64,000 nt of DNA from contig NZ_JACHHZ010000001.1 in assembly GCF_014202975.1 (NCBI RefSeq), positions 806,001 through 870,000 of the forward strand, written 5' to 3'. Below the pieces are notes generated by a model. The model searched no databases. It saw nothing but the letters and a program-made list of their open reading frames with translations, and was not told the origin of the DNA. Each line of letters begins with the position of its first letter. The stretch's first letter is position 1. The stretch is from Povalibacter uvarum (GTDB lineage Bacteria; Pseudomonadota; Gammaproteobacteria; Steroidobacterales; Steroidobacteraceae). Positions 33,303-44,786 of this stretch are shown here, in pieces. The position numbers and the translations under genes are program-made.

Positions 33303-34364
33303 ATGAGCCCAGAGACTGGCGAAGACCTCCTGAACGAACGCGCCCAGCAGCTGCTGAAGCGACTGGTCGAGCATTACATTCGTGACGGCCAGCCCGTGGG
33401 GTCGCGTACGCTGTCGCGCGACGTCGGATTGACGTTGAGCGCCGCGACGATCCGCAACGTCATGGCGGATCTCGAAGCGCTGGGATTCGTGACATCCCCG
33501 CACACCTCGGCCGGACGCGTGCCGACCGACAAGGGCTACCGCTTCTTCGTCGATACGCTGCTCAAGTACGAGCCGCTCGAGCAGGCGAAGGTCGTGCAGA
33601 TCCAGAGCCACCTGGGTGAGCACGTCGACAATCCCAAGGCACTGGTCGCTGCCGCATCGCGGATGCTTTCGAGCGTGACGCGGATGGCCGGTGTGGTGAC
33701 GCTTCCGAGGCAGAGCCACGCCGCGCTCAGCCAGATCGAGTTCATTCCGCTCTCCGACAACCGCGTCCTCGCGGTCCTCGTGGTCAACGGCCGCGAGGTC
33801 CAGAACCGGATCCTGCAGCTCGAACGCCGGTACTCGGCCGACGAGTTGCGCCGTGCATCGAACTACTTGAACCAGGAACTGGCCGGCAAGGAGTTGAGCG
33901 TCATCCGGGATCACCTGGTCGCCCAGCTCAAGGAAACCCGCGAGACCCTCAATCAGCTGATGCTCGATGCGATCCTGCTCGCGCAGCAGGTCGTCGACGT
34001 TCCGCCGGCCACGGGCAGGATGGAATACGTCATGGCGGGCGAGACCAATCTGATGAACTTCGCGGAGCTGTCCAGCGTCGAGAAGCTGCGGCGCCTGTTC
34101 GATGCCTTCACCCAGCAGCGGGACATTCTCAATCTGCTGGACAACAGCCTGCGGGCCGAAGGCGTGCAGATCTTCATCGGCCACGAATCCGGCCACACCA
34201 TCCTGGACGATTGCAGTATCGTCACGGCCCCGTACACGCTGGACCAGGAAGTCGTCGGGGTGCTGGGGGTCATCGGACCGACGCGGATGGCTTACGAACG
34301 GGTCATCCCCATCGTCGATATCACCGCGAAACTGCTGGGTTCTGCGCTGAACCAGCGGTCTTGA
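33303..34364 (+). CDS. hrcA: Heat-inducible transcription repressor HrcA
   Basis: The 353-residue protein has the N-terminal winged helix (LLKRLVEHYIRDGQPVGSRTLSRD and LSAATIRNVMADLEALGFV) and the long HrcA core ending in the conserved IGPTRMAYERVIPIVDITAKLLG. HrcA represses groE and often its own operon by binding CIRCE, with GroEL as cofactor. It heads hrcA-grpE-dnaK-dnaJ, but no CIRCE element is visible in its leader; its targets may be elsewhere (groESL). Start ATG at 33303; no strong ribosome-binding site. Confidence 0.95.
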   Translation: MSPETGEDLLNERAQQLLKRLVEHYIRDGQPVGSRTLSRDVGLTLSAATIRNVMADLEALGFVTSPHTSAGRVPTDKGYRFFVDTLLKYEPLEQAKVVQIQSHLGEHVDNPKALVAAASRMLSSVTRMAGVVTLPRQSHAALSQIEFIPLSDNRVLAVLVVNGREVQNRILQLERRYSADELRRASNYLNQELAGKELSVIRDHLVAQLKETRETLNQLMLDAILLAQQVVDVPPATGRMEYVMAGETNLMNFAELSSVEKLRRLFDAFTQQRDILNLLDNSLRAEGVQIFIGHESGHTILDDCSIVTAPYTLDQEVVGVLGVIGPTRMAYERVIPIVDITAKLLGSALNQRS

Positions 34365-34506
34365 ATTCGCGGCGCCCAGCCGCAGATTCCCAACAATGAG
34401 ACTTCCGGCCGCCACGGCCGCGAACGAGTATTGCCCGGGCCCGCAGGGGGCGTCGGATTTGCTTCGTGACCAGATCTGTCTTGTGATTTTGAGGAGATGA
34501 GCAGAC

Positions 34507-35013
34507 ATGACCGCTGAGTTCCCGCCCTCCGACCAGGCGCCCGCAGGCGTCGACGTCGCGGCCTTGCAGGCTTCCCTCGAAGCGGCCGAGGGTCGCGCCC
34601 TGGAGAGCAAAGACCTGTACATGCGCGCGCTCGCCGAGCTGGAAAATGTGCGCAAGCGTTCTGCCCGAGAGGTCGAGCAGGCCCACAAGTTCGCCATCGA
34701 CCGTTTCGCCAATGACCTGGTCGCCGTGAAGGACAGCCTCGAGCTCGGCGTCGATGCCGCGGGCACGATCGACACGCTCCGGGCGGGCAGCGAAGCGACG
34801 CTGAAACTTCTCAGCAAGGCCTTCGAGAAGGCCGGCGTCGTCGAGATCTCTCCCCAGGGCGAAATGTTCAACCCGGAGCTGCACGAGGCCATGGTGGCCC
34901 AGCCCTCCGCGGAGCACGTGCCGAATTCCGTTTTGCAGGTCGTGCAGAAGGGCTACCAGCTCAACGGTCGCCTGTTGCGTCCGGCCCGCGTCATCGTGGC
35001 GCGCGAGCCGTGA
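34507..35013 (+). CDS. grpE: Nucleotide exchange factor GrpE
   Basis: The 168-residue protein has an N-terminal long helix (about 20-75, YMRALAELENVRKRSAREVEQAHKFAID) for dimerisation and the C-terminal beta domain with the signature FNPELHEAMVAQ and VVQKGYQLNGRLLRPARVIVA. It releases ADP from DnaK. GAGGAG lies just before the ATG. It stands 142 bases after hrcA and 189 before dnaK. Confidence 0.96.
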   Translation: MTAEFPPSDQAPAGVDVAALQASLEAAEGRALESKDLYMRALAELENVRKRSAREVEQAHKFAIDRFANDLVAVKDSLELGVDAAGTIDTLRAGSEATLKLLSKAFEKAGVVEISPQGEMFNPELHEAMVAQPSAEHVPNSVLQVVQKGYQLNGRLLRPARVIVAREP

Positions 35014-35111
35014 TTTCTGGCATGAAATATCAATGAGTTACGGATCATTCCTGAAGCATTGCAGCTCCAGGAAACCGGCGCCGAAGTCACCGCACTTTGT
35101 TGCGATCGTGC

Positions 35112-35140
35112 CTTGAAACGCTGCGGCCGATCCGCATCTA
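35112..35140 (+). promoter_or_regulatory. Sigma32-type heat-shock promoter of dnaK
   Basis: CTTGAAA (35112-35118), a 13-base spacer and CCGCATCTA (35132-35140) match the RpoH consensus closely (CTTGAAA, N11-16, CCCCATnT). It would start a dnaK-specific heat-shock transcript inside the operon. Confidence 0.75.
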
Positions 35141-35202
35141 GTTGGCCAGTTATTCCAGTTTCGTATCTTTGAATTCGAACGCTTTCTTAGGAGTTGTGGA
35201 CC

Positions 35203-37140
35203 ATGGGTAAAGTCATCGGCATCGATCTCGGCACGACGAACTCGTGCGTCGCGATCATGGAAGGCGGCAAGCCGCGTGTGATCGAGAACAGCGAAGGTGA
35301 TCGCACCACGCCGTCGATCGTCGCCTTCACCAAGGACGAGGAAGTGCTGGTCGGCCAGTCGGCCAAGCGCCAGGCCGTCACCAATCCCCAGAACACCCTG
35401 TTCGCCATCAAGCGTCTGATCGGCCGTCGCTTCGAAGACGACGTCGTGCAGAAGGACGTCGGCATGGTTCCGTACAAGATCGCGAAGGCCGACAACGGCG
35501 ATGCCTGGGTCGAAGTGCAGGGCAAGAAGATGGCGCCGCCGGAAGTCTCGGCGCGCGTGCTCATGAAGATGAAGAAGACGGCCGAGGATTTCCTCGGCGA
35601 GCCGGTGACCGAAGCTGTCGTCACCGTGCCTGCGTACTTCAATGATTCGCAGCGCCAGGCGACGAAGGACGCCGGCCGCATCGCTGGCCTGAACGTGAAG
35701 CGCATCATCAACGAGCCGACGGCGGCTGCGCTCGCGTACGGCATGGACAAGCAGGGCGGCGACCGCAAGATCGCGGTGTACGACCTGGGCGGCGGCACGT
35801 TCGATATCTCCATCATCGAAGTCGCGGACGTCGACGGTGAGCGCCAGTTCGAAGTGCTCGCGACCAACGGCGACACGTTCCTCGGCGGCGAGGACTTCGA
35901 CAAGATCATCATCGACTACCTCGGCGAAGAGTTCAAAAAGGAAAGCGGCGTCGACGTGCGTCGTGATCCGCTCGCCCTGCAGCGCCTGAAGGAAGCCGCG
36001 GAGAAGGCGAAGATCGAGCTGTCGTCGAGCCAGCAGACCGAAGTGAACCTGCCGTACATCACGGCGGACGCGTCGGGTCCGAAGCACCTCAACATCAAGC
36101 TCACCCGCGCCAAGCTCGAGTCGCTCGTCGAGGTGCTGGTTCAGCGCACGATCGAGCCGTGCAAGATCGCGGTGAAGGATGCCGGTCTCGCGCTGAAGGA
36201 TATCTCCGAGGTCATCCTGGTCGGCGGTCAGACCCGCATGCCGCTCGTGCAGAAGGCCGTGAAGGATTACTTCGGCCAGGAGCCGCGCAAGGACGTGAAC
36301 CCCGATGAAGCGGTCGCCGTGGGCGCCGCGATTCAGGGCGGCGTGCTCTCCGGTGAAGTGAAGGACGTGCTGCTCCTCGACGTGACGCCGCTGTCGCTGG
36401 GTATCGAAACCCTCGGCGGCGTGCTGACCAAGCTGATCGAGAAGAACACCACGATTCCGACCAAGGCGAATCAGACGTTCTCGACGGCCGACGACAACCA
36501 GGGCGCCGTGACCATTCACGTGCTCCAGGGTGAGCGTCAGCGCGCCGTCGACAACAAGTCGCTGGGCCAGTTCAACCTCGAAGGCATTCCGCCGGCTCCC
36601 CGCGGCATGCCGCAGATCGAAGTCACGTTCGACATCGATGCGAACGGCATCCTGAACGTGTCGGCGAAGGACAAGGCCACCGGCAAGGAACAGAAGATCG
36701 TCATCAAGGCGTCGAGCGGTCTGTCCGACGACGACATCAAGCGGATGGTCGCGGATGCCGAGTCGCACGCCGAAGAGGATCGCAAGTTCCGCGAGCTCGT
36801 CGAGTCGCGCAACAAGGCCGATGCGCTGATCCATCAGAGCGAGAAGGCGATGAAGGATCTGGGCGAGAAGGTGCAGGCGGCCGATCGCGCGAAGATCGAA
36901 TCGGCGGTGTCGGACCTCAAGAAGGCGATCGGCGGCGACGACAAGGACATCATCGACAAGAAGGCTGCGGCGCTGGCTGAAGCTTCGGGCGCGATTGCAC
37001 AGCAGGCCTACGCACAGGCAAACGCCGGTGCTTCGGCGGAAGGTGCCGCGTCCGGCGGTGCGGGTCAGGCCGGCGGCAAGCAGGACGACGTCCTGGACGC
37101 CGAGTTCGAAGAGGTCAAGGACAAGAAGGCCGGCAACTGA
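35203..37140 (+). CDS. dnaK: Chaperone DnaK (Hsp70)
   Basis: The 645-residue protein starts [17 protein letters not shown] (ATP-binding phosphate loop) and carries [21 protein letters not shown] and the interdomain linker [14 protein letters not shown], followed by the substrate-binding domain and an Ala/Gly-rich lid tail ending [14 protein letters not shown]. Full length and intact. The ATG at 35203 has TAGGAG 11 bases upstream and lies 63 bases after a heat-shock promoter. It works with DnaJ and GrpE. Confidence 0.98.
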   Translation: MGKVIGIDLGTTNSCVAIMEGGKPRVIENSEGDRTTPSIVAFTKDEEVLVGQSAKRQAVTNPQNTLFAIKRLIGRRFEDDVVQKDVGMVPYKIAKADNGDAWVEVQGKKMAPPEVSARVLMKMKKTAEDFLGEPVTEAVVTVPAYFNDSQRQATKDAGRIAGLNVKRIINEPTAAALAYGMDKQGGDRKIAVYDLGGGTFDISIIEVADVDGERQFEVLATNGDTFLGGEDFDKIIIDYLGEEFKKESGVDVRRDPLALQRLKEAAEKAKIELSSSQQTEVNLPYITADASGPKHLNIKLTRAKLESLVEVLVQRTIEPCKIAVKDAGLALKDISEVILVGGQTRMPLVQKAVKDYFGQEPRKDVNPDEAVAVGAAIQGGVLSGEVKDVLLLDVTPLSLGIETLGGVLTKLIEKNTTIPTKANQTFSTADDNQGAVTIHVLQGERQRAVDNKSLGQFNLEGIPPAPRGMPQIEVTFDIDANGILNVSAKDKATGKEQKIVIKASSGLSDDDIKRMVADAESHAEEDRKFRELVESRNKADALIHQSEKAMKDLGEKVQAADRAKIESAVSDLKKAIGGDDKDIIDKKAAALAEASGAIAQQAYAQANAGASAEGAASGGAGQAGGKQDDVLDAEFEEVKDKKAGN

Positions 37141-37153
37141 TAAAACCGGTTGG

Positions 37154-37314
37154 CCGTTGACGGTTGACGGTCGATGGCCAGAATAGACGTGAGTCCCTCT
37201 CCTGTTTCGACGGGAGAGGGATTTTTTGCAAAGGCTGATGCGGAAATGAAACTACAACAGACTGGCTCCGGGCGGTTTGCATCCGGCCGTCCACCATCAA
37301 CCGTCCGTCGTCAA
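37154..37314. repeat. Heptamer-repeat inverted element between dnaK and dnaJ
   Basis: The left part (37154-37174) is three 7-base units CCGTTGA-CGGTTGA-CGGTCGA; the right part (37287-37314) is four units CCGTCCA-CCATCAA-CCGTCCG-TCGTCAA. The two are imperfect inverted copies and flank the terminator at 37194-37227. Confidence 0.65.
37194..37227 (+). terminator. Terminator between dnaK and dnaJ
   Basis: TCCCTCTCC (37194-37202) pairs with GGAGAGGGA (37213-37221), followed by six T residues. It would lower dnaJ transcription relative to dnaK. Confidence 0.85.
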
Positions 37315-37325
37315 CACGAAGTCTG

Positions 37326-38456
37326 ATGTCCAAGCGCGACTACTACCTCGTCCTCGAGGTTTCCCGAACGGCGACCGAGGCCGAGCTCAAGAAGGCCTAT
37401 CGTCGCCTGGCGATGAAGTATCACCCGGACCGCAATCCGGACGATCACGAGGCCGAAGAGAAATTCAAGGAAGCGAAAGAAGCCTATGAGGTCCTGACGG
37501 ACGCTCAGAAGCGCGCCATCTACGATCAGCACGGCCACGAGGGACTCGCGGCACGTGGTGGCGGCGGCGGGTTCGGTGCGGGCGATGCCTTCAGCGATAT
37601 TTTCGGTGATGTGTTCGGCGACATCTTCGGCGGCGGACGCCGCGGCGGACGCCAGCAGGTGTTTCGCGGAGCCGACCTTCGCTACGACCTCGAACTCGAT
37701 CTCGAACAGGCCGTGTTCGGCCACGACTCCACCGTCGAATTCACCACGCTGGGTGAGTGTGAGCCCTGCAAAGGCAGCGGCGCCGCACCCGGTTCCAAGG
37801 CCGCAACCTGCGAGACTTGCAATGGTGTTGGCCAGGTTCGCATGCAGCAAGGCTTCTTCGCTGTTCAGCAGACGTGCCCGCGATGCAAGGGGCGTGGCCA
37901 GATCATCACGCAGCCCTGCGACAGCTGCCTCGGGCAGGGTCGCCTCCGGCGCAGCAAGACTCTCTCGGTCAAGGTCCCGCCCGGTGTCGACAATGGCGAC
38001 CGGATTCGTCTGGCGGGCGAGGGCGAGGCAGGGCGCAACGGTGGCCCGGCCGGCGATCTGTATGTCGAGATCCGCGTTCGCGAGCATGCGATCTTCGAAC
38101 GCGACGGCAGCCATCTTTCGTGCGAAGTCCCCGTGAGTTTCGTTACGGCTGCCCTGGGGGGCACGGTCGAAGTCCCGACGCTCGGCGGCAACGTCGAACT
38201 GAAGGTCCCGAACGAAACGCAGTCAGGTCGCGTATTCCGCTTGCGCGAGAAGGGCGTGAAGCCTGTGCGCGGCGGGGCGGTCGGCGATCTGTTCTGCCGC
38301 ATCGTCGTCGAGACGCCCGTGAATCTCACCGAGGAACAGCGCGAGATGCTCAGGCAGTTCGACTCGACGATGCGCACGAGCTCGCACAACCACAGTCCGC
38401 GCGAGCGCACCTGGCTCGACGGCGTGAAGCGTTTCTTCGGCACGATGAGAAGCTGA
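37326..38456 (+). CDS. dnaJ: Co-chaperone DnaJ (Hsp40)
   Basis: The 376-residue protein has the J domain (1-70; HPD at 33-35), a Gly/Phe linker (about 76-105) and four CxxCxGxG zinc-finger repeats ([32 protein letters not shown]), then the C-terminal substrate-binding domains. It activates the DnaK ATPase. It is separated from dnaK by a terminator and repeat element and runs into dapB with three bases between. Confidence 0.97.
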   Translation: MSKRDYYLVLEVSRTATEAELKKAYRRLAMKYHPDRNPDDHEAEEKFKEAKEAYEVLTDAQKRAIYDQHGHEGLAARGGGGGFGAGDAFSDIFGDVFGDIFGGGRRGGRQQVFRGADLRYDLELDLEQAVFGHDSTVEFTTLGECEPCKGSGAAPGSKAATCETCNGVGQVRMQQGFFAVQQTCPRCKGRGQIITQPCDSCLGQGRLRRSKTLSVKVPPGVDNGDRIRLAGEGEAGRNGGPAGDLYVEIRVREHAIFERDGSHLSCEVPVSFVTAALGGTVEVPTLGGNVELKVPNETQSGRVFRLREKGVKPVRGGAVGDLFCRIVVETPVNLTEEQREMLRQFDSTMRTSSHNHSPRERTWLDGVKRFFGTMRS

Positions 38457-38459
38457 CCG

Positions 38460-39281
38460 ATGACGAATCCCGCCCTGCGTGTTGCGATTCTCGGTGTCAG
38501 CGGTCGGATGGGGCGCGCGCTGCTGTCTGCAATCGATGAAAGACCGGAAGCGAAGCTCACGGGAGCCAGCGCATCGCCTTCCAGCCAGTGGAATGGCAAG
38601 GATGCCGGCGAACCTTTCGGCAGCACGCGTCGCGGAGTGACGATCAGTGGCGACGTCGCGCTCGCCATTCGCGACGCTGATGTGGCGATCGACTTCACGC
38701 TGCCGGAAGCGACGGCCGGCAACCTGCGCGCTTGCGTGGCTGCCGGACGCCCGGTGGTCATTGGCACGACAGGTCATGACGAAGCGGCTCGCCAGGAAAT
38801 CGCTCGGGCGGCCGAGAGAATCCCGGTCATCAGCGCTCCGAACATGAGCCTCGGCGTGAACCTGTTGCTGAAGCTCGTTGAAATGACTGCAGCCAGGCTG
38901 GACGCCGGCTACGACATCGAGATCTTCGAGGCCCACCATCGCAACAAGAAGGATGCGCCGTCAGGGACTGCGCTCGCGCTCGGCCGGTCGGCGGCGCAGG
39001 GACGCGGGGTGTCTCTGGATGCCGTGGCCGAGATGGCGCGCGAAGGCAATACAGGCGCCCGCGGTCGTGGCGCCATCGGATTCTCGGTATTTCGCGGCGG
39101 GGACGTAGTGGGCGACCACACAGTGACGTTCGCAGGCATCGGCGAGCGCATTGAATTGACGCATCGCGCCAGCGACCGCATGGCTTTCGCGCGGGGCGCA
39201 GTCGCCGCGGCGGCTTGGCTCGCGGGACGCAAGCCGGGCCTGTACTCGATGCAGGACGTGCTTGGATTGAATGACCGGTGA
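38460..39281 (+). CDS. dapB: 4-hydroxy-tetrahydrodipicolinate reductase DapB
   Basis: The 273-residue enzyme of the diaminopimelate/lysine pathway has the dinucleotide-binding loop VAILGVSGRMGRAL and the catalytic motif EAHHRNKKDAPSGTA with its paired His and Lys. It supplies diaminopimelate for peptidoglycan, the residue used by the L,D-transpeptidase at 4.2 kb. The ATG is three bases after dnaJ stop, so it is probably cotranscribed. Confidence 0.96.
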   Translation: MTNPALRVAILGVSGRMGRALLSAIDERPEAKLTGASASPSSQWNGKDAGEPFGSTRRGVTISGDVALAIRDADVAIDFTLPEATAGNLRACVAAGRPVVIGTTGHDEAARQEIARAAERIPVISAPNMSLGVNLLLKLVEMTAARLDAGYDIEIFEAHHRNKKDAPSGTALALGRSAAQGRGVSLDAVAEMAREGNTGARGRGAIGFSVFRGGDVVGDHTVTFAGIGERIELTHRASDRMAFARGAVAAAAWLAGRKPGLYSMQDVLGLNDR

Positions 39282-39446
39282 GATGAAGCCGCTGTTATGT
39301 GCATGCGGGTTTTTCTTCTTCCCTCACCTGACTCACTCGCGTAGACTGCCGCCTTCAGCACGTGGCGATATTTTTGTTCAGCGGGATGGGCCAAGCCTTT
39401 CCCGCTGTTCGCGTACGCGCCTGAAATTCACTGATTAGGAGCTGAT

Positions 39447-40625
39447 GTGACAACACCAGCTGTACTCGCGCTTGAGGACGGTACGGTTTTCTCTGGCCGC
39501 TCGATCGGCGCAAAGGGCAATACGACGGGCGAGGTGGTTTTCAATACCGCCATGACCGGCTATCAGGAGATCCTGACCGATCCCTCGTATTGCAGACAGA
39601 TTGTCACTCTCACATACCCGCACATCGGCAACACCGGCGCCAATCCCGAGGATCTGGAAGCCGCGTCGATCTATGCCGCGGGGTTGATCATTCGCGATCT
39701 GCCCGAAGTGCACGCCAACTGGCGTTCGGCGGAGTCCCTCGAGAGTTTCCTGCAGAAGGGCAAAGTCGTCGCGATCGCCGACATCGACACTCGCAAGCTC
39801 ACGCGAATCCTCCGGGAGAAGGGCGCGCTGGCCGGCTGCATCATGACGGGCGAGAAAGCGGACGCGAACGCGGCGGTTCACGCCGCACGCAAATTCCCCG
39901 GCCTGAAAGGCATGGACCTCGCGAAGGTCGTCTCCACCAAGAAGACCTACCAGTGGAACGAGGGCACGAACTGGGCGCTGGAGCAGGGGCCCAAGGCTCG
40001 CCCGGGTCAGCGCGTCCACGTCGTCGCTTACGACTTCGGTATCAAGCGCAACATCCTGCGCTCCCTGTCCGACTACGGCTGCCGCGTCACTGTGGTGCCG
40101 GCGCAGACGCCCGCTGAAAAAGTGCTGGCTCTGAATCCGGACGGCATCTTCCTGTCGAATGGCCCCGGCGATCCGGAGCCGTGCACCTACGCGATCGAGG
40201 CGATCCGCAAGTTCCTGGAAACGGACATTCCCGTTTTCGGTATCTGCCTGGGCCACCAGCTGCTCGGCCTCGCGAGCGACGCCAAGACCGTGAAGATGAA
40301 GTTCGGGCACCACGGCGCGAATCATCCGGTGCTCGATATCGGGACCGGCCGCGTGCTGATCTCCAGCCAGAACCATGGTTTCGCCGTCGACGAGACCACG
40401 CTCGGTCAGAACGTGAAGGTGACGCACAAGTCGCTCTTCGACGGCTCCCTGCAAGGCATCGAGCGCACCGATCGACCGGCTTTCAGCTTCCAGGGACATC
40501 CGGAAGCGAGCCCGGGCCCGCACGAAGTGCGCGCTCTGTTCGGCAAGTTCGTCTCGATGATCAATGAACGACTGAATGCGCAGACCGCGGCGAAGGACGC
40601 CTCGCGTCGTGTCGCTGAACGCTGA
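39447..40625 (+). CDS. carA: Carbamoyl-phosphate synthase small subunit
   Basis: The 392-residue glutaminase subunit has the N-terminal CarA domain ([26 protein letters not shown]) and the class I glutamine amidotransferase domain with the nucleophile Cys in [12 protein letters not shown] and the His/Glu of [11 protein letters not shown]. It feeds ammonia to CarB for arginine and pyrimidine synthesis. The GTG at 39447 has TAGGAG seven bases upstream. A 165-base gap after dapB likely holds its own promoter, but no clear boxes were found. Confidence 0.97.
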   Translation: MTTPAVLALEDGTVFSGRSIGAKGNTTGEVVFNTAMTGYQEILTDPSYCRQIVTLTYPHIGNTGANPEDLEAASIYAAGLIIRDLPEVHANWRSAESLESFLQKGKVVAIADIDTRKLTRILREKGALAGCIMTGEKADANAAVHAARKFPGLKGMDLAKVVSTKKTYQWNEGTNWALEQGPKARPGQRVHVVAYDFGIKRNILRSLSDYGCRVTVVPAQTPAEKVLALNPDGIFLSNGPGDPEPCTYAIEAIRKFLETDIPVFGICLGHQLLGLASDAKTVKMKFGHHGANHPVLDIGTGRVLISSQNHGFAVDETTLGQNVKVTHKSLFDGSLQGIERTDRPAFSFQGHPEASPGPHEVRALFGKFVSMINERLNAQTAAKDASRRVAER

Positions 40626-40648
40626 TTGCCACTACATCAAGAGTTGAG

Positions 40649-43600
40649 ATGCCCAAGCGTACCGACATCCAGAGCATCCTGATCATTGGCGCCGGCCCGA
40701 TCGTCATCGGCCAGGCGTGCGAGTTCGATTATTCAGGCGCGCAGGCCTGCAAAGCGCTCAAGGAGGAGGGCTACCGCGTCATCCTGGTGAACTCCAATCC
40801 GGCGACCATCATGACGGACCCGGAAACGGCGGATGTCATCTACATCGAGCCGGTCAACTGGCGCGCCGTCGAACGCATCATCGAGAAAGAGAAGCCCGAC
40901 GCGCTGCTGCCCACGATGGGTGGCCAGACGGCGCTCAACTGCGCGCTCGACCTCGTGCGCGAAGGTGTGCTCGAGAAGCACGGCGTCGAGCTGATCGCCG
41001 CTTCGCGCGAAGCGATCGACATGGCTGAGGATCGCGAACGTTTCCGCAACGCGATGCGCGAGATCGGCCTCGAATCGCCGCGATCCCGGATCGCTCACAG
41101 CATGGAAGAGGCGCTCGCGGCCCAGGCCGAGATCGGCTTTCCGACCGTCATTCGTCCGTCGTTCACAATGGGCGGCTCGGGCGGCGGCATTGCCTACAAC
41201 CGCGAAGAGTTCGAACAGATCGTCGAGCGCGGTCTCGACGCTTCGCCAACGAGCGAAGTGCTGCTCGAAGAGTCGGTGATCGGCTGGAAGGAATTCGAGA
41301 TGGAAGTGGTCCGCGACCGCGCGGACAACTGCATCATCATCTGCTCGATCGAGAACTTCGATCCGATGGGCGTGCACACGGGCGACTCGATCACCGTCGC
41401 GCCAGCACAGACGCTGACGGACAAGGAATATCAGCGCATGCGCAACGCATCCATCGCGGTGCTGCGCAAGATCGGCGTCGAATGCGGCGGCTCGAACGTC
41501 CAGTTCGCGGTCAGCCCGGACGACGGACGGCTGCTGGTCATCGAGATGAATCCGCGCGTGTCGCGATCCTCGGCGCTGGCTTCGAAGGCCACCGGATTCC
41601 CGATCGCGAAGGTCGCCGCGAAGCTTGCGGTGGGCTACACGCTAGATGAGCTGAAGAACGACATCACCGGCGGTGCCACGCCGGCGTCGTTCGAGCCGAC
41701 CATCGACTACGTCGTCACGAAGATCCCGCGTTTCACGTTCGAGAAATTCCCCGGCGCCAACGATCGCCTGACGACGCAGATGAAGTCGGTCGGCGAAGCA
41801 ATGGCGATCGGTCGCACGTTCCAGGAATCGCTGCAGAAGGCGCTGCGCAGCCTCGAGACCGGCGCGGACGGCCTCGATCCGATCGTCAAGCTCCCGCTCA
41901 GCGATGAAGAGCGTCAGCGCGTTCGCGAAGAACTGCGCATGCCGGGGCCACATCGCATCCGCTACGCCGCCGATGCCCTGCGCGCCGGCTGGTCGCTGGA
42001 AGAGGTCTACTCGCTTTCGAAGATCGATCGCTGGTTCCTCGCGCAGATCGCCGACCTGATTCGCGAGGAACAAACGGTGCAGGCCAAAGGGTTGGAAGCA
42101 TTCGATCGCGACCGCGTCCGGACGCTCAAGCGCAAGGGATTCTCCGATCGCCGTCTTGCGACGCTGCTGGGTATCGATGAGGCCAGTGTTCGCCGGCGCC
42201 GCACGACGTTCGGTGTGCGGCCCGTCTACAAGCGCGTCGACACCTGCGCCGCGGAGTTCGCAACTTCCACCGCGTACATGTATTCGACGTACGACGAGGA
42301 GTGCGAGTCCAATCCGTCCGACCGCAAGAAGATCATGATCCTGGGCGGCGGGCCCAACCGGATCGGGCAGGGCATCGAATTCGATTACTGCTGTGTCCAC
42401 GCCGCGCTCGCGCTTCGTGACGCCGGCTACGAAACCATCATGGTCAACTGCAATCCGGAGACGGTGTCGACCGACTACGACACGTCGGATCGCCTGTACT
42501 TCGAGCCGCTGACGTTTGAAGACGTGATGGAGATCATAGAGAAGGAGAAGCCGGCCGGCGTGATCGTGCAGTACGGCGGCCAGACGCCGCTGAAGCTGTG
42601 CCGCGCGCTCGAAGCGGCAGGCGCACCGATCATCGGTACGACGCCCGATGCCATCGACGTTGCGGAAGACCGCGAACGTTTCCAGCAGCTCGTACAGAAC
42701 CTCGGCCTCAAGCAGCCGCCGAACTGTACCGCGCGGACCGAAGACCAGGCGATCACGATGTCGAAGACGATCGGCTTCCCGCTCGTCGTGCGGCCTTCGT
42801 ACGTCCTGGGCGGACGCGCGATGGAGGTCGTCTTCAACGAAGACGATCTGCGCATATACATGACGGACGCGGTGAAGGTGTCGAACGACAGCCCCGTGCT
42901 GCTCGACAGGTTCCTCGACCTCGCGATCGAAGTGGACGTCGACGCGATCTGCGACGGCGAGGACGTTTTCATCGGCGGAATCATGGAGCACGTCGAACAG
43001 GCGGGCGTCCATTCCGGCGACTCGGCATGTTCACTGCCGCCCAACAGCCTGAGTGAGGAGCTGCAGACCGAACTGCGTGAGCAGACGCGGAAGCTCGCTC
43101 GTGGGCTCAACGTCGTTGGTCTGATGAACATCCAGTTCGCGATCCAGAACGGGATCGTCTACATCCTGGAAGTGAATCCGCGTGCCTCCCGCACGGTGCC
43201 GTTCGTGTCGAAGGCAACGGGCGTGCCGATCGCAAAAATGGCCGCGCGCGTGATGTCGGGCAGCAAGCTCAAGGAGCTTGGACTGACCACCGAGCGCGTG
43301 CCGAAGTTCTTCTCGGTCAAGGAAGCCGTCTTCCCGTTCGCGAAATTCCCCGAGTCCGATCCGATCCTCGGACCGGAAATGAAGTCGACGGGCGAAGTGA
43401 TGGGCACGGGTCGTTCGTTCGGCGAAGCCTACGCGAAGGCGCAGCTTGCGTCGGGCGTGACGTTGCCGACGCGCGGCGTCTGCCTGATCAGCGTGCGTGA
43501 GCGCGACAAGCCGTCCGCAGTGATGCTTGCCCGCCGACTCGTCGCGCAGGGATTCGAGATCGTGGCGACCGAGGGCACGGCGAAAGCGATTACGGATGCC

Positions 43601-43873
43601 GGTATTGCGTGCCGTCGCGCGAACAAGGTTCGCGAGGGTCGGCCGCACATCGTCGACATGATCAAGAACGATGAGATTTCGCTGATCGTCAACACGACGG
43701 AAGGCAAGCAGGCCATCTTCGAATCGCGCTCCATCCGGCGCGAAGCGGTCCACAAGCGAGTGACCTACTACACGACGGTGACGGCAGGTCTCGCCACCTG
43801 CGACGCCATCGCACACATCAACGAGACGGACGTGAACCGTCTCCAGGATCTGCATCAAGAGGTGGCATCGTGA
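40649..43873 (+). CDS. carB: Carbamoyl-phosphate synthase large subunit
   Basis: The 1074-residue protein has two homologous ATP-grasp halves (starting [24 protein letters not shown]-like and [18 protein letters not shown]), an oligomerisation segment, and a C-terminal MGS-like allosteric domain ([24 protein letters not shown]) that in E. coli binds UMP and ornithine. Full length. It follows carA by 23 bases and overlaps greA by four. Confidence 0.97.
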   Translation: MPKRTDIQSILIIGAGPIVIGQACEFDYSGAQACKALKEEGYRVILVNSNPATIMTDPETADVIYIEPVNWRAVERIIEKEKPDALLPTMGGQTALNCALDLVREGVLEKHGVELIAASREAIDMAEDRERFRNAMREIGLESPRSRIAHSMEEALAAQAEIGFPTVIRPSFTMGGSGGGIAYNREEFEQIVERGLDASPTSEVLLEESVIGWKEFEMEVVRDRADNCIIICSIENFDPMGVHTGDSITVAPAQTLTDKEYQRMRNASIAVLRKIGVECGGSNVQFAVSPDDGRLLVIEMNPRVSRSSALASKATGFPIAKVAAKLAVGYTLDELKNDITGGATPASFEPTIDYVVTKIPRFTFEKFPGANDRLTTQMKSVGEAMAIGRTFQESLQKALRSLETGADGLDPIVKLPLSDEERQRVREELRMPGPHRIRYAADALRAGWSLEEVYSLSKIDRWFLAQIADLIREEQTVQAKGLEAFDRDRVRTLKRKGFSDRRLATLLGIDEASVRRRRTTFGVRPVYKRVDTCAAEFATSTAYMYSTYDEECESNPSDRKKIMILGGGPNRIGQGIEFDYCCVHAALALRDAGYETIMVNCNPETVSTDYDTSDRLYFEPLTFEDVMEIIEKEKPAGVIVQYGGQTPLKLCRALEAAGAPIIGTTPDAIDVAEDRERFQQLVQNLGLKQPPNCTARTEDQAITMSKTIGFPLVVRPSYVLGGRAMEVVFNEDDLRIYMTDAVKVSNDSPVLLDRFLDLAIEVDVDAICDGEDVFIGGIMEHVEQAGVHSGDSACSLPPNSLSEELQTELREQTRKLARGLNVVGLMNIQFAIQNGIVYILEVNPRASRTVPFVSKATGVPIAKMAARVMSGSKLKELGLTTERVPKFFSVKEAVFPFAKFPESDPILGPEMKSTGEVMGTGRSFGEAYAKAQLASGVTLPTRGVCLISVRERDKPSAVMLARRLVAQGFEIVATEGTAKAITDAGIACRRANKVREGRPHIVDMIKNDEISLIVNTTEGKQAIFESRSIRREAVHKRVTYYTTVTAGLATCDAIAHINETDVNRLQDLHQEVAS

Positions 43874-44346
43874 AGCGGATGCCTTTGACGTTGAAGGGCG
43901 CGGAGCGCCTGCGGGCCGAGTTGAAGCGCCTCAAGACCGAGGATCGTCCGCGCGTCATCCAGGCGATCGCGGAAGCGCGCAGTCATGGCGACCTGAGCGA
44001 AAACGCGGAGTACCACGCCGCACGCGAACAGCAGAGCTTCATCGAAGGGCGGATCAAGGACGTCGAGGCCCACCTGTCGAACTCCGAGATCATCGACATC
44101 ACCCGCGTCGTCGCGAACGGCAAGGTCGTCTTCGGCGCGACGGTCAACCTGGAAGACCAGGATGACGGCAACAAGGTGGTCTACCAGATTGTTGGAGACG
44201 CCGAGGCCGACATCAAGAACGGCTGGATTTCCGTGTCCTCCCCCATCGCGCGCGCGCTCGTCGGCAAGTCCGAGGGAGATATCGTCGACGTCGTGGCGCC
44301 GAACGGCACTCGTTCCTACGAGATCATGTCGGTCAAATACGTCTGA
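43870..44346 (+). CDS. greA: Transcription elongation factor GreA
   Basis: The 158-residue protein has the N-terminal coiled coil ([49 protein letters not shown] with the acidic tip residues) and the FKBP-like C-terminal domain ([18 protein letters not shown]). It restarts backtracked RNA polymerase. The GTG start overlaps the carB stop (GTGA), so translation is coupled. Confidence 0.96.
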   Translation: MKRMPLTLKGAERLRAELKRLKTEDRPRVIQAIAEARSHGDLSENAEYHAAREQQSFIEGRIKDVEAHLSNSEIIDITRVVANGKVVFGATVNLEDQDDGNKVVYQIVGDAEADIKNGWISVSSPIARALVGKSEGDIVDVVAPNGTRSYEIMSVKYV

Positions 44347-44375
44347 CCGCGATCCCGGCGGCGGTAAGGTCCACG

Positions 44376-44786
44376 ATGCTGTCCCGCGCGGCCTTTATCC
44401 TCGTTGCCTTCTGGGCAGGCAGCCTCTGGACGATCTGCGGCATCGTCGCTCCTTCCTTGTTCGCCATCCTCGAAGACCGCCGGCTTGCCGGGCAACTGGC
44501 TGGTCGTTTCTTCCACATCGAAACCTGGATCGGCGTCGGGATCGGCGGGTTGCTGCTCGTGCTGAGCTTTGCCGGAAAGATCACGGTGCCGCGGCTGTGG
44601 GTTGCGCTGGCCGCCGGCTTCCCGCTGGCGAGCTACCTGATTCTGGGGCCGCTGATGTCTCAGGCTCGCGCCGCGGGAGATATGGCGCGGTTCGGCATGT
44701 TGCACGGCGTCTCGGCCGTGCTGTTCCTTGGCGCCTGCCTGAGCGTGCTGGTATTGCTCTGGAAGCTCAGTCGGCCGGCAGGATGA
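44376..44786 (+). CDS. DUF4149 integral membrane protein
   Basis: The 136-residue protein has four predicted membrane helices (about 5-27, 48-66, 72-91, 108-129) and matches DUF4149, a family of unknown function commonly encoded beside yhbY/ftsH or greA. Conserved features visible are FWAGSLWTICGIVAPSLFAILEDRRLAGQLAGRFF and the polar helix 3 region. It overlaps the end of the convergent yhbY gene by 20 bases. Confidence 0.8.
   Translation: MLSRAAFILVAFWAGSLWTICGIVAPSLFAILEDRRLAGQLAGRFFHIETWIGVGIGGLLLVLSFAGKITVPRLWVALAAGFPLASYLILGPLMSQARAAGDMARFGMLHGVSAVLFLGACLSVLVLLWKLSRPAG

Noticed and set aside
32190-34892. Very long minus-strand frame continuing nadK through hrcA and grpE
   Set aside because: The part beyond 33101 is antisense to hrcA and grpE, and the ATG at 33101 has a proper ribosome-binding site and gives a normal NadK length.
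35038-36834. 598-codon minus-strand frame opposite dnaK
   Set aside because: It is the usual antisense shadow of a GC-rich dnaK gene with biased codons; it has no domain similarity.
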